From contig CAJFVW010000154.1 in the NCBI GenBank assembly GCA_904420575.1, positions 1 through 56,306 on the forward strand: a DNA stretch of 56,306 nucleotides, in the 5' to 3' direction. The position numbers and the translations under genes are program-made. How positions within the stretch are numbered: position 1 is the first letter of the stretch; every line of letters starts with the position of its first letter. Of the stretch, positions 43,219 through 51,423 are shown in pieces. Origin of the DNA: an uncultured Gordonibacter sp. (lineage in GTDB: Bacteria > Actinomycetota > Coriobacteriia > Coriobacteriales > Eggerthellaceae). The notes beneath the pieces are model-generated. The model saw nothing but the letters and a program-made list of their open reading frames with translations, did not search any database and was not told the DNA's origin.

Positions 43219-44031
43219 TCATGCAATGGTAATGCTTCGCCGGCCGCCGTCGCGCGTCGGGACCGTTACCGTTCGATAACCGGCTTGCGCCATGAGTCGG
43301 TAGCCGGCCTCGATGTCGCGCGCCACGTTCGCTGGCGTGTGCGCGTCGGTGCCCACGGTGCAGGGCACGCCCGCACGGCAGAACTCCGCCAGAAGCGCCG
43401 GCGCAGGGAACATCTCCTTGCAGGCATAATAGGATCCCGACGTGTTCACCTCCACCATGCGCCCGGCCGAGGCGGCCGCCTCGGCGGCCTGCCGGTAGAG
43501 CGGCCCCACGTCGTAAGAGGGATAGTGGCCGAACTTTTTGGCCAGGTCGGGATGGGACATGACCGTGAAGGGGCGCGTGGACGTGACGGCGTCGCACCAC
43601 AGCTCGAAGTAGCGCTTCCAAATGGCGTCGGCCGCACCCGGCTCGTCCCAGCGGCCCCGCTGCGCCGGGTCGTCGAAGGGCCACGCGTCCACGAAGTGCA
43701 CCGATCCCAGCACGATCTCGAAGGGGGCCAGGTCCTCGTCGGAGATGGCACGGTCCTCGAAGTCCCCCAGCCAGTCCAGCTCGGTGCCGAAGACGATCTC
43801 GATGTCGGGATAGGCGTCGCGGGCCGCCTCCAGCGCCTCAAGGTAGGGACGCACCGACTCCTGCGGCATGGCCAGGTAGGCCTTCGGGTCGAAGGCCGGC
43901 GTGAGCGGGTAGTGCTCCGTCACGGCCAGCGTCGTGATGCCGGCCGCGCGGGCGGCCTGCACCAGCTCGTCCACCGTCCCCTCGCCGTGGCCGCAGAATT
44001 CCGTGTGCGCGTGCGTGTTCACCAGTTCCAT
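43219..44031 (-). CDS. hisK: PHP-family histidinol-phosphatase
   Basis: The 270-residue metal-dependent phosphatase has the PHP motifs NTHAHTEFCGHGEG (start), VTEHYPL, GTELDWLGD, GSVHFVD, MSHPDL and GTDAHTP, which supply the trinuclear metal site. HisK-type enzymes dephosphorylate histidinol-phosphate in histidine synthesis; related PHP proteins act on other phosphates. No other his gene is nearby, so the substrate is assigned by family only. Confidence 0.88.
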   Translation of the reverse strand: MELVNTHAHTEFCGHGEGTVDELVQAARAAGITTLAVTEHYPLTPAFDPKAYLAMPQESVRPYLEALEAARDAYPDIEIVFGTELDWLGDFEDRAISDEDLAPFEIVLGSVHFVDAWPFDDPAQRGRWDEPGAADAIWKRYFELWCDAVTSTRPFTVMSHPDLAKKFGHYPSYDVGPLYRQAAEAAASAGRMVEVNTSGSYYACKEMFPAPALLAEFCRAGVPCTVGTDAHTPANVARDIEAGYRLMAQAGYRTVTVPTRDGGRRSITIA

Positions 44032-44089
44032 GGATGCCTCGAAGCTCCTTTTCGTCCAGCGCCCGGACGGCCGCGGTGCGCGGCGCGTT

Positions 44090-45298
44090 TCATTTCCAGT
44101 TCAAGACCGTGTCCATGGCCTCGGCGAAGGCCACTACGTCCCGCTCGGTCGTCAGGCGGCCCATCGAGACGCGCAGGGCGCCGTGCGCCCGGTCGCCCGG
44201 CACGCCGAGCGCCTGCAGCACATGGCTCGGCCCCAAATCGCGCGACGAACAGGCCGACCCGCCCGAAACCCCGAACCCCAAGGCGTCGAAGCGCAGGACG
44301 AGCGTCTGGCTTTCCAGGCCCTCCACCAGCACGTGCACGATGTTGGGCAAAAACTCGTCGCTTCCCGGGCGAACGTCCACCGTGGCCGCCACGCCGGGAC
44401 GGCGCGAAAGCTCGGCGTACAGCCGATCGCGCAGGGCCCGCTGGCGTGCGGACTCCTCCTCCCCGGACGCGCAGGCGGCGTGGCAGGCCGCCGCGAACCC
44501 TGCGGCGCCGCACACGTTCTGCGTTCCGCTGCGCCGCGCGTCCTCCTGTCCGCCGCCCAGCAGCTGCGCGGAAAACGGCGTGCGCGCCCGCAGGTACAGC
44601 GCGCCCACGCCCTTCGGGCCGCCCACCTTGTGCGCAGAGAAGGACGCCGCGTCCACGCCGAGCGCGGCCAGGTCGACGGGCATCTTGCCGAGCGCCTGCG
44701 TGGCGTCGGTGTGGAAGAGCGCGCCGGCCTCGTGGGCGATCTGCGCCAGGTCGGCCACGGGCTGGATGCTCCCCACCTCGCTGTTGGCCATCTGCACCGA
44801 GACGAGCACCGTGTCCCCGTCCACGGCATCCGCGAGCGCGCCGGCCTGCACGAACCCCCGAGCGTCGGGCGCAAGGCGCGTCACGCGGTAGCCGGCGCGC
44901 TCGAGCACGCGCACGGGTTCGAGCACCGCCTCGTGCTCCACGGCCGTCGTGACGACGTGCGGCACGGCGACGGCGCGTCCCGCCTGGCGGCGCGCGTCCA
45001 CGGCGGCGCGAGCCAGGCCGAGCACGGCCGCGTTGTCGGCCTCGGTGGCGCCCGACGTGAGGACGATCTCGCTCGCCCGGGCGGCATGCAGGTCGCGGGC
45101 GAGCGAGCGACGGGCGTCCTCGAGCGCGGCGAACGCGGCGCGTCCGGGAGAATGCAGCGAGTTCGCGTTCGCTCCCAGGGCCACGTTGACGCGTCCCGGC
45201 ACCAGGAAAGGCGCCATCGCGCGCGCGGCCTCTTCGCAGAGCGGCGCCGTGGCCGCCCAGTCCAAGTACACGTAGCCCTCTGCGGAAAACGCCGTCAT
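44090..45298 (-). CDS. Cysteine desulfurase, NifS/IscS type
   Basis: The 402-residue PLP enzyme releases sulfur from cysteine for Fe-S clusters or thio-modification. YLDWAATAPL, TSGATEADNAAVLG, the PLP lysine in SFSAHKVGGPKG and the catalytic cysteine loop GGSACSSRDLGPSHVL are all present. The last matches the group-I long loop. Its ATG overlaps the rpe stop by four bases. No IscU or MnmA gene is adjacent. Confidence 0.94.
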   Translation of the reverse strand: MTAFSAEGYVYLDWAATAPLCEEAARAMAPFLVPGRVNVALGANANSLHSPGRAAFAALEDARRSLARDLHAARASEIVLTSGATEADNAAVLGLARAAVDARRQAGRAVAVPHVVTTAVEHEAVLEPVRVLERAGYRVTRLAPDARGFVQAGALADAVDGDTVLVSVQMANSEVGSIQPVADLAQIAHEAGALFHTDATQALGKMPVDLAALGVDAASFSAHKVGGPKGVGALYLRARTPFSAQLLGGGQEDARRSGTQNVCGAAGFAAACHAACASGEEESARQRALRDRLYAELSRRPGVAATVDVRPGSDEFLPNIVHVLVEGLESQTLVLRFDALGFGVSGGSACSSRDLGPSHVLQALGVPGDRAHGALRVSMGRLTTERDVVAFAEAMDTVLNWK

Positions 45299-46053
45299 GC
45301 GCGCTCGTCCCCCTGTGCGCCGTACGCCTCGGCAGAAGCGCCTTCCTGCCCGCCCGCTTCGGCAAGCGCCCGTTCGCGCGCCTCGTCGGCCGCGCGGGCG
45401 ATCTCGGCCACGGCGCGCGCGGGGTCCTCGGCGCCGAACACGGCGTTGCCGCACACCAGCACGTCGGCGCCCGCCGCAGCCACGCGCGGCGCGGTTGCCA
45501 GCCCAATGCCGCCGTCCACCTGCACGAGCGGGCTCGCGCCCGCCGCGCGTGCCATCTCCACGACCCGGGCCACGCGCGCCTCGCTGCCCTCGATGTAGCG
45601 CTGTCCCGAAAAGCCCGGCTCCACGCTCATGACGAGCACCATGTCCAGATCGGCAAGGAAGGGGGCCAACGCCTCGACGGGCGTGCGCGGCTTGACGCTG
45701 ACGGCCGCCTTCGCGCCGGTCTCGTGGGCGAGGGCGAGCGCTTCGGCCATCCGTCCCTGCTCTGCCAAAGGCTCCACGTGCACGGTCACGGAATCGGCCC
45801 CGGCATCCAGGAACCACGGCAGCTGCTCGAGCGGGTTGTCGACCATCAGGTGGACGTCGAGCGGCAGCGCCGTGGCGCGCTTGAGGCGCTTCACCACCGG
45901 CACGCCCATGGACAGGTTCGGCACGAAATGACCGTCCATCACGTCGACGTGCACCATCTTGGCGCCCGCCTCCTCGATCATGCGGACGTCGCGTCCCAGA
46001 TCCATGAAGTCCGCCGACAGGATGGACGGCGCGATCATCACCGGTTCGAACAT
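45295..46053 (-). CDS. rpe: Ribulose-phosphate 3-epimerase
   Basis: The 252-residue TIM-barrel enzyme of the pentose-phosphate pathway has IAPSILSADF, HVDVMDGHFVPN, LDVHLMV and VDGGIGLATAP. About 30 Ala/Glu-rich residues extend beyond the usual C-terminus and overlap the desulfurase start. The frame extends upstream, but MFEPVMIAPSIL is the family start. A TAGAAT -10 at 46095-46100 fits a promoter, with a weak -35. Confidence 0.95.
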   Translation of the reverse strand: MFEPVMIAPSILSADFMDLGRDVRMIEEAGAKMVHVDVMDGHFVPNLSMGVPVVKRLKRATALPLDVHLMVDNPLEQLPWFLDAGADSVTVHVEPLAEQGRMAEALALAHETGAKAAVSVKPRTPVEALAPFLADLDMVLVMSVEPGFSGQRYIEGSEARVARVVEMARAAGASPLVQVDGGIGLATAPRVAAAGADVLVCGNAVFGAEDPARAVAEIARAADEARERALAEAGGQEGASAEAYGAQGDERA

Positions 46054-46243
46054 GCTGGCCTGCCTTCCACGCTCACGCTCATGGCTTTCTTCCCATTCTA
46101 GCGCAAGCGCCGCGCGGAGGCAGTCGGCATGCAGCCGCGGCGCCGAAAAAGACGCGAAGAACGCAGGCGGGCACGGCCGCATCGCAGGTCGAGGCGAACA
46201 GCCGCCGCCCGGCTTGTTCCTGGAAAAGCACGGAATGTCGTGG

Positions 46244-46266
46244 TACCATGCATGGCGGATTTCATA
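46244..46266 (+). promoter_or_regulatory. Possible extended -10 promoter of the EAL gene (TACCAT at 46244-46249)
   Basis: TGG-TACCAT lies 17 bp after TGGAAA (46221-46226). Transcription would start near 46256, after the first ATG at 46248. That favours a downstream start codon for the EAL gene. Confidence 0.4.
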
Positions 46267-48092
46267 CCTGCGCGAAAGGCGTGCCCTTGCGATCGAAAGT
46301 CGCCGCCATCATAACCGTCTTCCTGTTCGGCGTCGGGCTGCTCGTGTTCATCATGGTGCAGATGCAGAACTACGCGAGCATCATCAACGATGCCGGCTCC
46401 GTGCGCGGCGCCACGCAGCGGGCCGTGAAGCTGGAGATCGCCGGCCTGCCCAACGAGGATGTGGTGGAACGCGTCGACGAAGTGCTGGCCTCGCTCATCG
46501 ACCGCGAGGACCAGCGCCCCCTCAAAAACCGCGAGACCCGGGAGTTCGAAGAGGCGCTCTCCCGCATAGAGGACGAGTGGGGCCTCATCAAGCAGGAGTT
46601 CGCAGAGCCCAGCCCTTCGGAAGAGCGCCTGCTCGCCTTGAGCGAAGAGCATTTCCAGCTGGCCGACACGACGGTGTTCCTGGCGCAGCGCAGGGCCGAA
46701 AGCGACTTCTTGTGGATCGCGGCCGTCGGGGGCGTGCTCATCTTCGGCGCGTCCCTGCTCGTCTCGCTGTTGGAGCGCCATCACCGCCTGAAGCTCAGAA
46801 AGGCGCTCGTCACCGACCCGCTCACGGGCGGCCGCAACCAGTTCTCGTTCGAGGAGGAGGCCCAAAGGCTCGTGCAGGCCGCAGGGGCCGGGGCGTACCT
46901 CGTGGCCTACAGCAACGTCGTCGGCTTCCGCTCTGTCAACGAGTCGTTCGGACGCATGGCGGGAGACGGGGTCATACGCACGCTCAACGCGCTGTTCGAA
47001 AAGGCCTGCGGCCCCGACGAGCTGGTAGGGCACGTAAACGCCGACCATTTCGTCATGCTGCTGCGCAATGACGAGAACCGCATGGAGCAGGTGGCGGCTC
47101 AGACCGCCGCGCGGCTGCGGGCCGACGACGCCCTGCCCTTCTCAGACCGCATCGTGTGCGGCTATGGCACCTACGAGCTGGCCGACGGCGGCGAGGACAT
47201 CGCCACTGCCGTCAGCAACGCCTCGGTCGTGCTGAAGGAGGGCACGATCACCAACCTGATCGCCCGCTACGACGATGCCTTCCGGGCGAAGCTCGCGTTC
47301 GAGCGCCACGTAGAGGAACGCATGAGGAAGGCCTTGGCCGCCGGCGAGTTCGCCGTCTACGTGCAGCCGCAGTTCTTCCTGGACGACGGCTCGCTCGCAG
47401 GCGTCGAGGCGCTGTGCCGCTGGGACTCCCCCGACCTCGGGCTCTTGATGCCCGACCGGTTCATCCCCCAATTCGAACGCAACGGGTTCATCGCCGACCT
47501 CGACTTCTGCATGCTCGAGCGGGCATGCAGGCTCTATCCGCTGACGGCGCAGACGAAGCCCGGGGGCGGCCCCGTCCACGTGGCCGTCAACTTCTCGCGC
47601 GTCACCATGCTGCAGAACGACTTCGTGGAACGCTTCGAGCGCCTCGTCGGGCGCTTCGACTTCCCCCCTGCCTTCCTGCACGTCGAGGTCACCGAAAGCG
47701 CGCTCACGGCGGACGACCAGGCGCTCGTCGGCATTCTGAGCGAGCTGCGGCGTCACGGGTTCCCCATCGCCATGGACGACTTCGGCACCGGGTACTCGTC
47801 GCTTTCGCTTTTGCGGAACATGCCCATCGACGTGCTCAAGATCGACCGCAGCTTCCTTTCCGCCAGCGAGGACGACGAGCGGTCGCGCCGCGTGCTTGAG
47901 CACGTGCTGGCGCTCGCGAACGACCTTGGCATCGACACCGTGTGCGAAGGCATCGAGACGGCCGAGCAGGCCGACCTCCTGCGCCGCCTTGGCTGCAGCA
48001 TCGGTCAGGGATTCCATCTGGCCCGCCCGATGCCTCTCGGCGAGTTCCGCGCACGCTTCGCCTCCGACGGAACGACGCCGTCGGCATCGTGA
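46248..48092 (+). CDS. Membrane c-di-GMP phosphodiesterase with degenerate GGDEF
   Basis: Counted from the ATG at 46248 the protein has 614 residues. One membrane helix lies near 18-38 and another near 155-175, with an extracellular sensor part between. The GGDEF domain is broken: the signature is NADHF (264-268) and the metal aspartate is replaced by SN. The EAL domain looks active, with EAL (387-389), MDDFGTGYSSL (509-519), Lys531 and EGIET (567-571). It should therefore degrade c-di-GMP, with the dead GGDEF possibly binding GTP. A GTG at 46281 or TTG at 46287 may be the true start. Confidence 0.9.
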   Translation: MHGGFHTCAKGVPLRSKVAAIITVFLFGVGLLVFIMVQMQNYASIINDAGSVRGATQRAVKLEIAGLPNEDVVERVDEVLASLIDREDQRPLKNRETREFEEALSRIEDEWGLIKQEFAEPSPSEERLLALSEEHFQLADTTVFLAQRRAESDFLWIAAVGGVLIFGASLLVSLLERHHRLKLRKALVTDPLTGGRNQFSFEEEAQRLVQAAGAGAYLVAYSNVVGFRSVNESFGRMAGDGVIRTLNALFEKACGPDELVGHVNADHFVMLLRNDENRMEQVAAQTAARLRADDALPFSDRIVCGYGTYELADGGEDIATAVSNASVVLKEGTITNLIARYDDAFRAKLAFERHVEERMRKALAAGEFAVYVQPQFFLDDGSLAGVEALCRWDSPDLGLLMPDRFIPQFERNGFIADLDFCMLERACRLYPLTAQTKPGGGPVHVAVNFSRVTMLQNDFVERFERLVGRFDFPPAFLHVEVTESALTADDQALVGILSELRRHGFPIAMDDFGTGYSSLSLLRNMPIDVLKIDRSFLSASEDDERSRRVLEHVLALANDLGIDTVCEGIETAEQADLLRRLGCSIGQGFHLARPMPLGEFRARFASDGTTPSAS

Positions 48093-48103
48093 AAGAAGGC
48101 CCC

Positions 48104-48586
48104 ATGCCCGCCTGCGCACCTTCGTACTTCGTATACCGCACGCCCTACGGGCCGATGACCATACGCGCCAGCGCCGAAGGCGTCACCGACGTGGCGTTCG
48201 GCGACGTGGCGCTGGACGGCCGGCGCATGCCGACCGAGCTGGCCAGCCGCACGGCCACCGAGCTGCTGGAATACTTTGCCGGAAAGCGCCGCGCCTTCGA
48301 CGTGCCCGTGTCGCCGCGCGGCACCGCGTTCCAACGTGCCGTGTGGGACGAGCTTGCGCGCACGCCTTATGGCGAGACGCGCACGAGCGCCCAGCTGGCG
48401 AGCGCGCTCGGCGTTCCCGGGTCGTATCGCGCCGTCGGGGCGGCCGTGCGCAGGAACCCGGTGGCGGTGCTCGTGCCCGACCACCGCGTCGTCGGGGCCG
48501 ACGGACGCACCCCGGGAGCCGGCAAGGCGTCCCAGCTGCGCCGGGCCCTGCTCGCATTCGAACGAAAGGCCGATCCTTCCGCATGA
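48104..48586 (+). CDS. Ogt-family alkyltransferase-like protein lacking the active cysteine
   Basis: The 160-residue protein has the C-terminal fold of O6-alkylguanine-DNA alkyltransferases: TAFQRAVWDELARTPYGETRT, the Arg-finger region YRAVGAAVRRNP, and VPDHRVVGADG. The invariant PCHR is PDHR; Asp126 (48479-48481, GAC) replaces the methyl-accepting Cys. Two base changes separate GAC from TGC, so a single read error does not explain it. Alkyltransferase-like proteins with Trp or Ala here flag lesions for nucleotide excision repair; an Asp form is unusual. It is coupled (ATGA) to the next gene. Confidence 0.85.
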   Translation: MPACAPSYFVYRTPYGPMTIRASAEGVTDVAFGDVALDGRRMPTELASRTATELLEYFAGKRRAFDVPVSPRGTAFQRAVWDELARTPYGETRTSAQLASALGVPGSYRAVGAAVRRNPVAVLVPDHRVVGADGRTPGAGKASQLRRALLAFERKADPSA

Positions 48587-50577
48587 ACGTCTACACCTCG
48601 AACATCCTTGCCGCCACCGTCGCCTTCCCTTTCATCGCCGCACTCGTCACGGTGCCGTACCTGGTGTACCAGTACCGCAAGTTCGGGTCGGTGCCGTGGC
48701 TGCGCACCCTGGTGGTGTACTCGTTCGTGTTCTACCTGCTGTGCGCCTACTTCCTGGTGCTGCTGCCCCTGCCCGCCGACCGCACGGCCTTCGTGCCCTA
48801 TGCCGCCACGCCGCAGCTGGCGCCGTTCAACTTCGTGCGCGAGATCGTGGAGACCACGGCCCTTTCGGCCGATCCGGCCTCGTGGCTGGGCTTCGTGCGC
48901 ACGCCCGCCGTCTACGAGGCGTTCTTCAACCTGCTGCTCACCGTGCCTTTCGGCATGTACCTGCGCTACTACTTCCGCCGTCCGTGGTGGCAGGTGCTCG
49001 TGTTGGGATTCTGCCTGACGCTTTCCTTCGAAACGCTGCAGCTCACCGGCCTGCTCGGCATCTACGAGCATCCGTATCGCCTGTTCGACGTCGACGACCT
49101 GATCGTGAACACGCTGGGTGCCATGGTGGGGTTCTGGCTCGTGGGCCCCGCCCTGCGCGTGCTGCCCGACATGCGCCTCGTTAATGCCGAGGCGCGCGAG
49201 GCCGGCGTGCATGCCAGCGTCACGCGGCGCGCCCTCTCGTTCGGCATCGACCTCGTGCTGGCGCAGCTGGGCGCTGGCGTCGTGTCCCTTCTGGTGGGGC
49301 CGGCCGCCGTGCTGGGAGCGTCGCTTCTCCAAAGCGACGTCGCATGGGACGCGGCCTCCCAGGCGACCGAGACGCTGTCGCTCGCTTTGTTCTTCGTCGC
49401 GGTGCCAACGCTCACGCGCGGACAGACGCTCGGACAGAAGCTCTTGCGCCTGCGCATCGTGCGCCCCGACGCCCGCCAGGCCGGCTGGTACCAGTACGCG
49501 GGGCGCTACGGGCTTCTGTTCCTGTTCGCATGGGCGCCCTTCGCGGCGCTGTTCGGGCTGACGGGCCTCGACCCCTCCACGGCGTCGGAGGCGGGCGCGC
49601 TGGCGGCGTTCGCCGCCTCCCACCAGCAGGCGCTCGCCTGGGCATGGCTGGCGTTCATGGGCGCCTGGGCCGTGACGCTTGCCGTGCGGGCGCTGCGTTC
49701 GGCCTTGCTCAAGCGTCCCTTCGTGATGCTTAACGGGCTTTTGAGCAATACCCGCGTGATGACCTGTGCTGCCGTGGAGCGGGAACGCGAGCGGCGGCAT
49801 GTGCTGGACGTGGCCGAGGTGGCGGCCCTCGAACGGACCCTGGCGGAAGCGGGAACGCCTCTTTCCGAGCTCATGGCCCGCGCGGGCGCTGCCGTGGCCG
49901 AAGCCGTGCGCACCTGGGTGCCCGACCCCTCCCCCGTCGTCGTGCTGGCGGGAGCGGGCAACAACGGCGGCGATGGCTGGGTGGCCGCCCGCCTGCTGGC
50001 GCAGGCGGGCTACCCGGTGACGCTCGTGACGCCCGATCTGGCAGAGAGGCTGCACGCGGAGCCCGCACGCACCACGGCTCAGGGCGTGTTCGCCGAGGCC
50101 GCGGCGCGCAAGCTGCCGCTGCGCGTGCTGGTGGCGCCCGACGCCGACGTGCTGTCCGACGCGGTCGACGGCGCGCAGGCCGTGGTGGACGCGATGCTGG
50201 GCACCGGCTTTTCGGGGGACGAGGTGCGCGCGCCGTACGCGGGCTGGATCGAGGCTGCAAACCGTCGGCGGTTCGAAGGGGCGCGCCGAAGCGGGCGCGG
50301 ACGGCACCGCAAGCGCCTGCACGAGCAGGGCGACCACGTGCGCGGCGCTCGCCGCGCACTGCCCCGCAAGGCGAAGGACGCCCCCTTCGCGGTTGCCGTC
50401 GACGTGCCGAGCGGCCTCTCCGCCCAGACCGGCGCCGCAGCGCGCCCCTGCTTCGCCGCCGACGTGACCGTGACCATGCTCGCGTTCAAGCCGGGGCTGG
50501 TGGTTCCCGCCGCCGCCCGGTGGACCGGCGCCGTGCGCCTGGCCAAGCTGGAAGGGCCCGAGGCCTTGGAAGCGTGA
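48583..50577 (+). CDS. VanZ-RDD-NAD(P)HX epimerase fusion protein
   Basis: One frame encodes 664 residues. Residues 1-190 form a VanZ-like membrane domain (PFGMYLRYY, FDVDDLIVNTLGA). Residues 210-375 form an RDD domain (RRALSFGIDLV, TRGQTLGQKLLRLRIV). Residues 405-664 form a YjeF_N/NnrE epimerase domain with GAGNNGGDGW (457-466), VDAMLGTGFSG and AVDVPSGLSAQTG (605-617). A basic insert (561-599) interrupts the epimerase. No stop separates the parts and no good internal ribosome site is seen near 49756. The ADP-dependent dehydratase domain is absent. NnrE repairs damaged NAD(P)H; why it is tied to a membrane protein is unclear. Confidence 0.8.
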   Translation: MNVYTSNILAATVAFPFIAALVTVPYLVYQYRKFGSVPWLRTLVVYSFVFYLLCAYFLVLLPLPADRTAFVPYAATPQLAPFNFVREIVETTALSADPASWLGFVRTPAVYEAFFNLLLTVPFGMYLRYYFRRPWWQVLVLGFCLTLSFETLQLTGLLGIYEHPYRLFDVDDLIVNTLGAMVGFWLVGPALRVLPDMRLVNAEAREAGVHASVTRRALSFGIDLVLAQLGAGVVSLLVGPAAVLGASLLQSDVAWDAASQATETLSLALFFVAVPTLTRGQTLGQKLLRLRIVRPDARQAGWYQYAGRYGLLFLFAWAPFAALFGLTGLDPSTASEAGALAAFAASHQQALAWAWLAFMGAWAVTLAVRALRSALLKRPFVMLNGLLSNTRVMTCAAVERERERRHVLDVAEVAALERTLAEAGTPLSELMARAGAAVAEAVRTWVPDPSPVVVLAGAGNNGGDGWVAARLLAQAGYPVTLVTPDLAERLHAEPARTTAQGVFAEAAARKLPLRVLVAPDADVLSDAVDGAQAVVDAMLGTGFSGDEVRAPYAGWIEAANRRRFEGARRSGRGRHRKRLHEQGDHVRGARRALPRKAKDAPFAVAVDVPSGLSAQTGAAARPCFAADVTVTMLAFKPGLVVPAAARWTGAVRLAKLEGPEALEA

Positions 50578-50659
50578 GCCCCCCGGCGCGCGCGCACCGG
50601 CGATGCCGGGCCGTCAATGCGCAGCCCTCGCCTTCGGCCGCCCAGCCCCCCGGCGCGCG
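50577..50659. repeat. 16-bp GC-rich direct repeat after the fusion gene
   Basis: AGCCCCCCGGCGCGCG occurs at 50577-50592 and 50644-50659. The first copy begins in the stop codon. The gap up to 50865 otherwise contains the terminator at 50705-50742 and an eight-G run near 50812; no gene. Confidence 0.6.
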
Positions 50660-50704
50660 TAGGCCGGCGGAGGTGCCGCCTTGCGCTCAAAGCACGCGGG
50701 GCGC

Positions 50705-50742
50705 AAAAAAACCTCCCTTGGGATGGGGGGTCCCAAGGGAGG
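50705..50742 (-). terminator. Strong terminator of the ferritin-like gene
   Basis: CCTCCCTTGGGA and TCCCAAGGGAGG form a 12-bp perfect stem with a T/G loop; seven T follow on the minus strand. Confidence 0.88.
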
Positions 50743-50865
50743 CTATGCAGTGCGCGCTGAGGAGAAGGGGAAGGGCGCGCATGCTCTCGGCCCGTCGGAG
50801 GTTGAGAGAGAGGGGGGGGTTCACACGAGAGACGAGACGACGGGCACTCGGATAGGTAGGGTTGG

Positions 50866-51261
50866 TCACTCCTTGCTGTTCCGGCCCGCGTCGAGCTCCT
50901 TTTCGGTGCCCTCGTCGTTGCGGATCACGGAACCCATGAGGTCGCTGGCGACGCTGGGGTCGATGCCCAGCTCTTTCATCATGCCTTCAACTTCGCCCAC
51001 GCCTTCGGCCATGTGGTCGGCCTCTTCGGAGTCGAGGTACTGGAGCAGCGCGAGCAACTCGCCCATGTGCTCCTTTTCCTCGTCGGCAATGTCCGAAAAC
51101 ACCTTGCGTGCCACTTCGTCGTCGGTCGCCGCGGCATGCGCCTCGTAGAGCAGCTGGGCTTCCACTTCGCCTGCGATCTCGATGCGGACGGCCTGGACGA
51201 GCTCCTGCTTGGTCATGGTGCGCGGCACAAGGGCCACGAACGGATCGGCGATACCTGGCAT
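50866..51261 (-). CDS. Ferritin-like/rubrerythrin-type small protein
   Basis: The 131-residue protein has the iron-binding helix pair RIEIAGEVEAQLLYEAHAAA and FSDIADEEKEHMGELLALL. The carboxylate and ExxH residues are those of short ferritin-like proteins, some of which are encapsulin cargo. It probably stores iron or removes peroxide. The C-terminal 40 residues are acidic and may be a targeting tail. AAGGAG precedes the ATG. No encapsulin gene is in this window; the gene stands alone with its own terminator. Confidence 0.82.
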   Translation of the reverse strand: MPGIADPFVALVPRTMTKQELVQAVRIEIAGEVEAQLLYEAHAAATDDEVARKVFSDIADEEKEHMGELLALLQYLDSEEADHMAEGVGEVEGMMKELGIDPSVASDLMGSVIRNDEGTEKELDAGRNSKE

Positions 51262-51423
51262 TGAAGGCTCCTTTTCGTCCGCCGTGGCGCTTGCCGGCAG
51301 CGGAGAAGTTCGTCGTTTTCGGACAAGAAGCACCTTAAGCCAGGAAGCGCCTCGCGGCAACGCGATCGCCGCTTCGGTAAGCCCCCGGTCAACGCTTTGA
51401 CACCGGGGCGTTAGAAAAGACCG

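Noticed and set aside
49740-49780. Separate start for the epimerase domain
   Set aside because: A GTG/ATG pair exists, but there is no stop before it and no good ribosome site, so a single fusion is the simpler reading; kept as an alternative in the entry.
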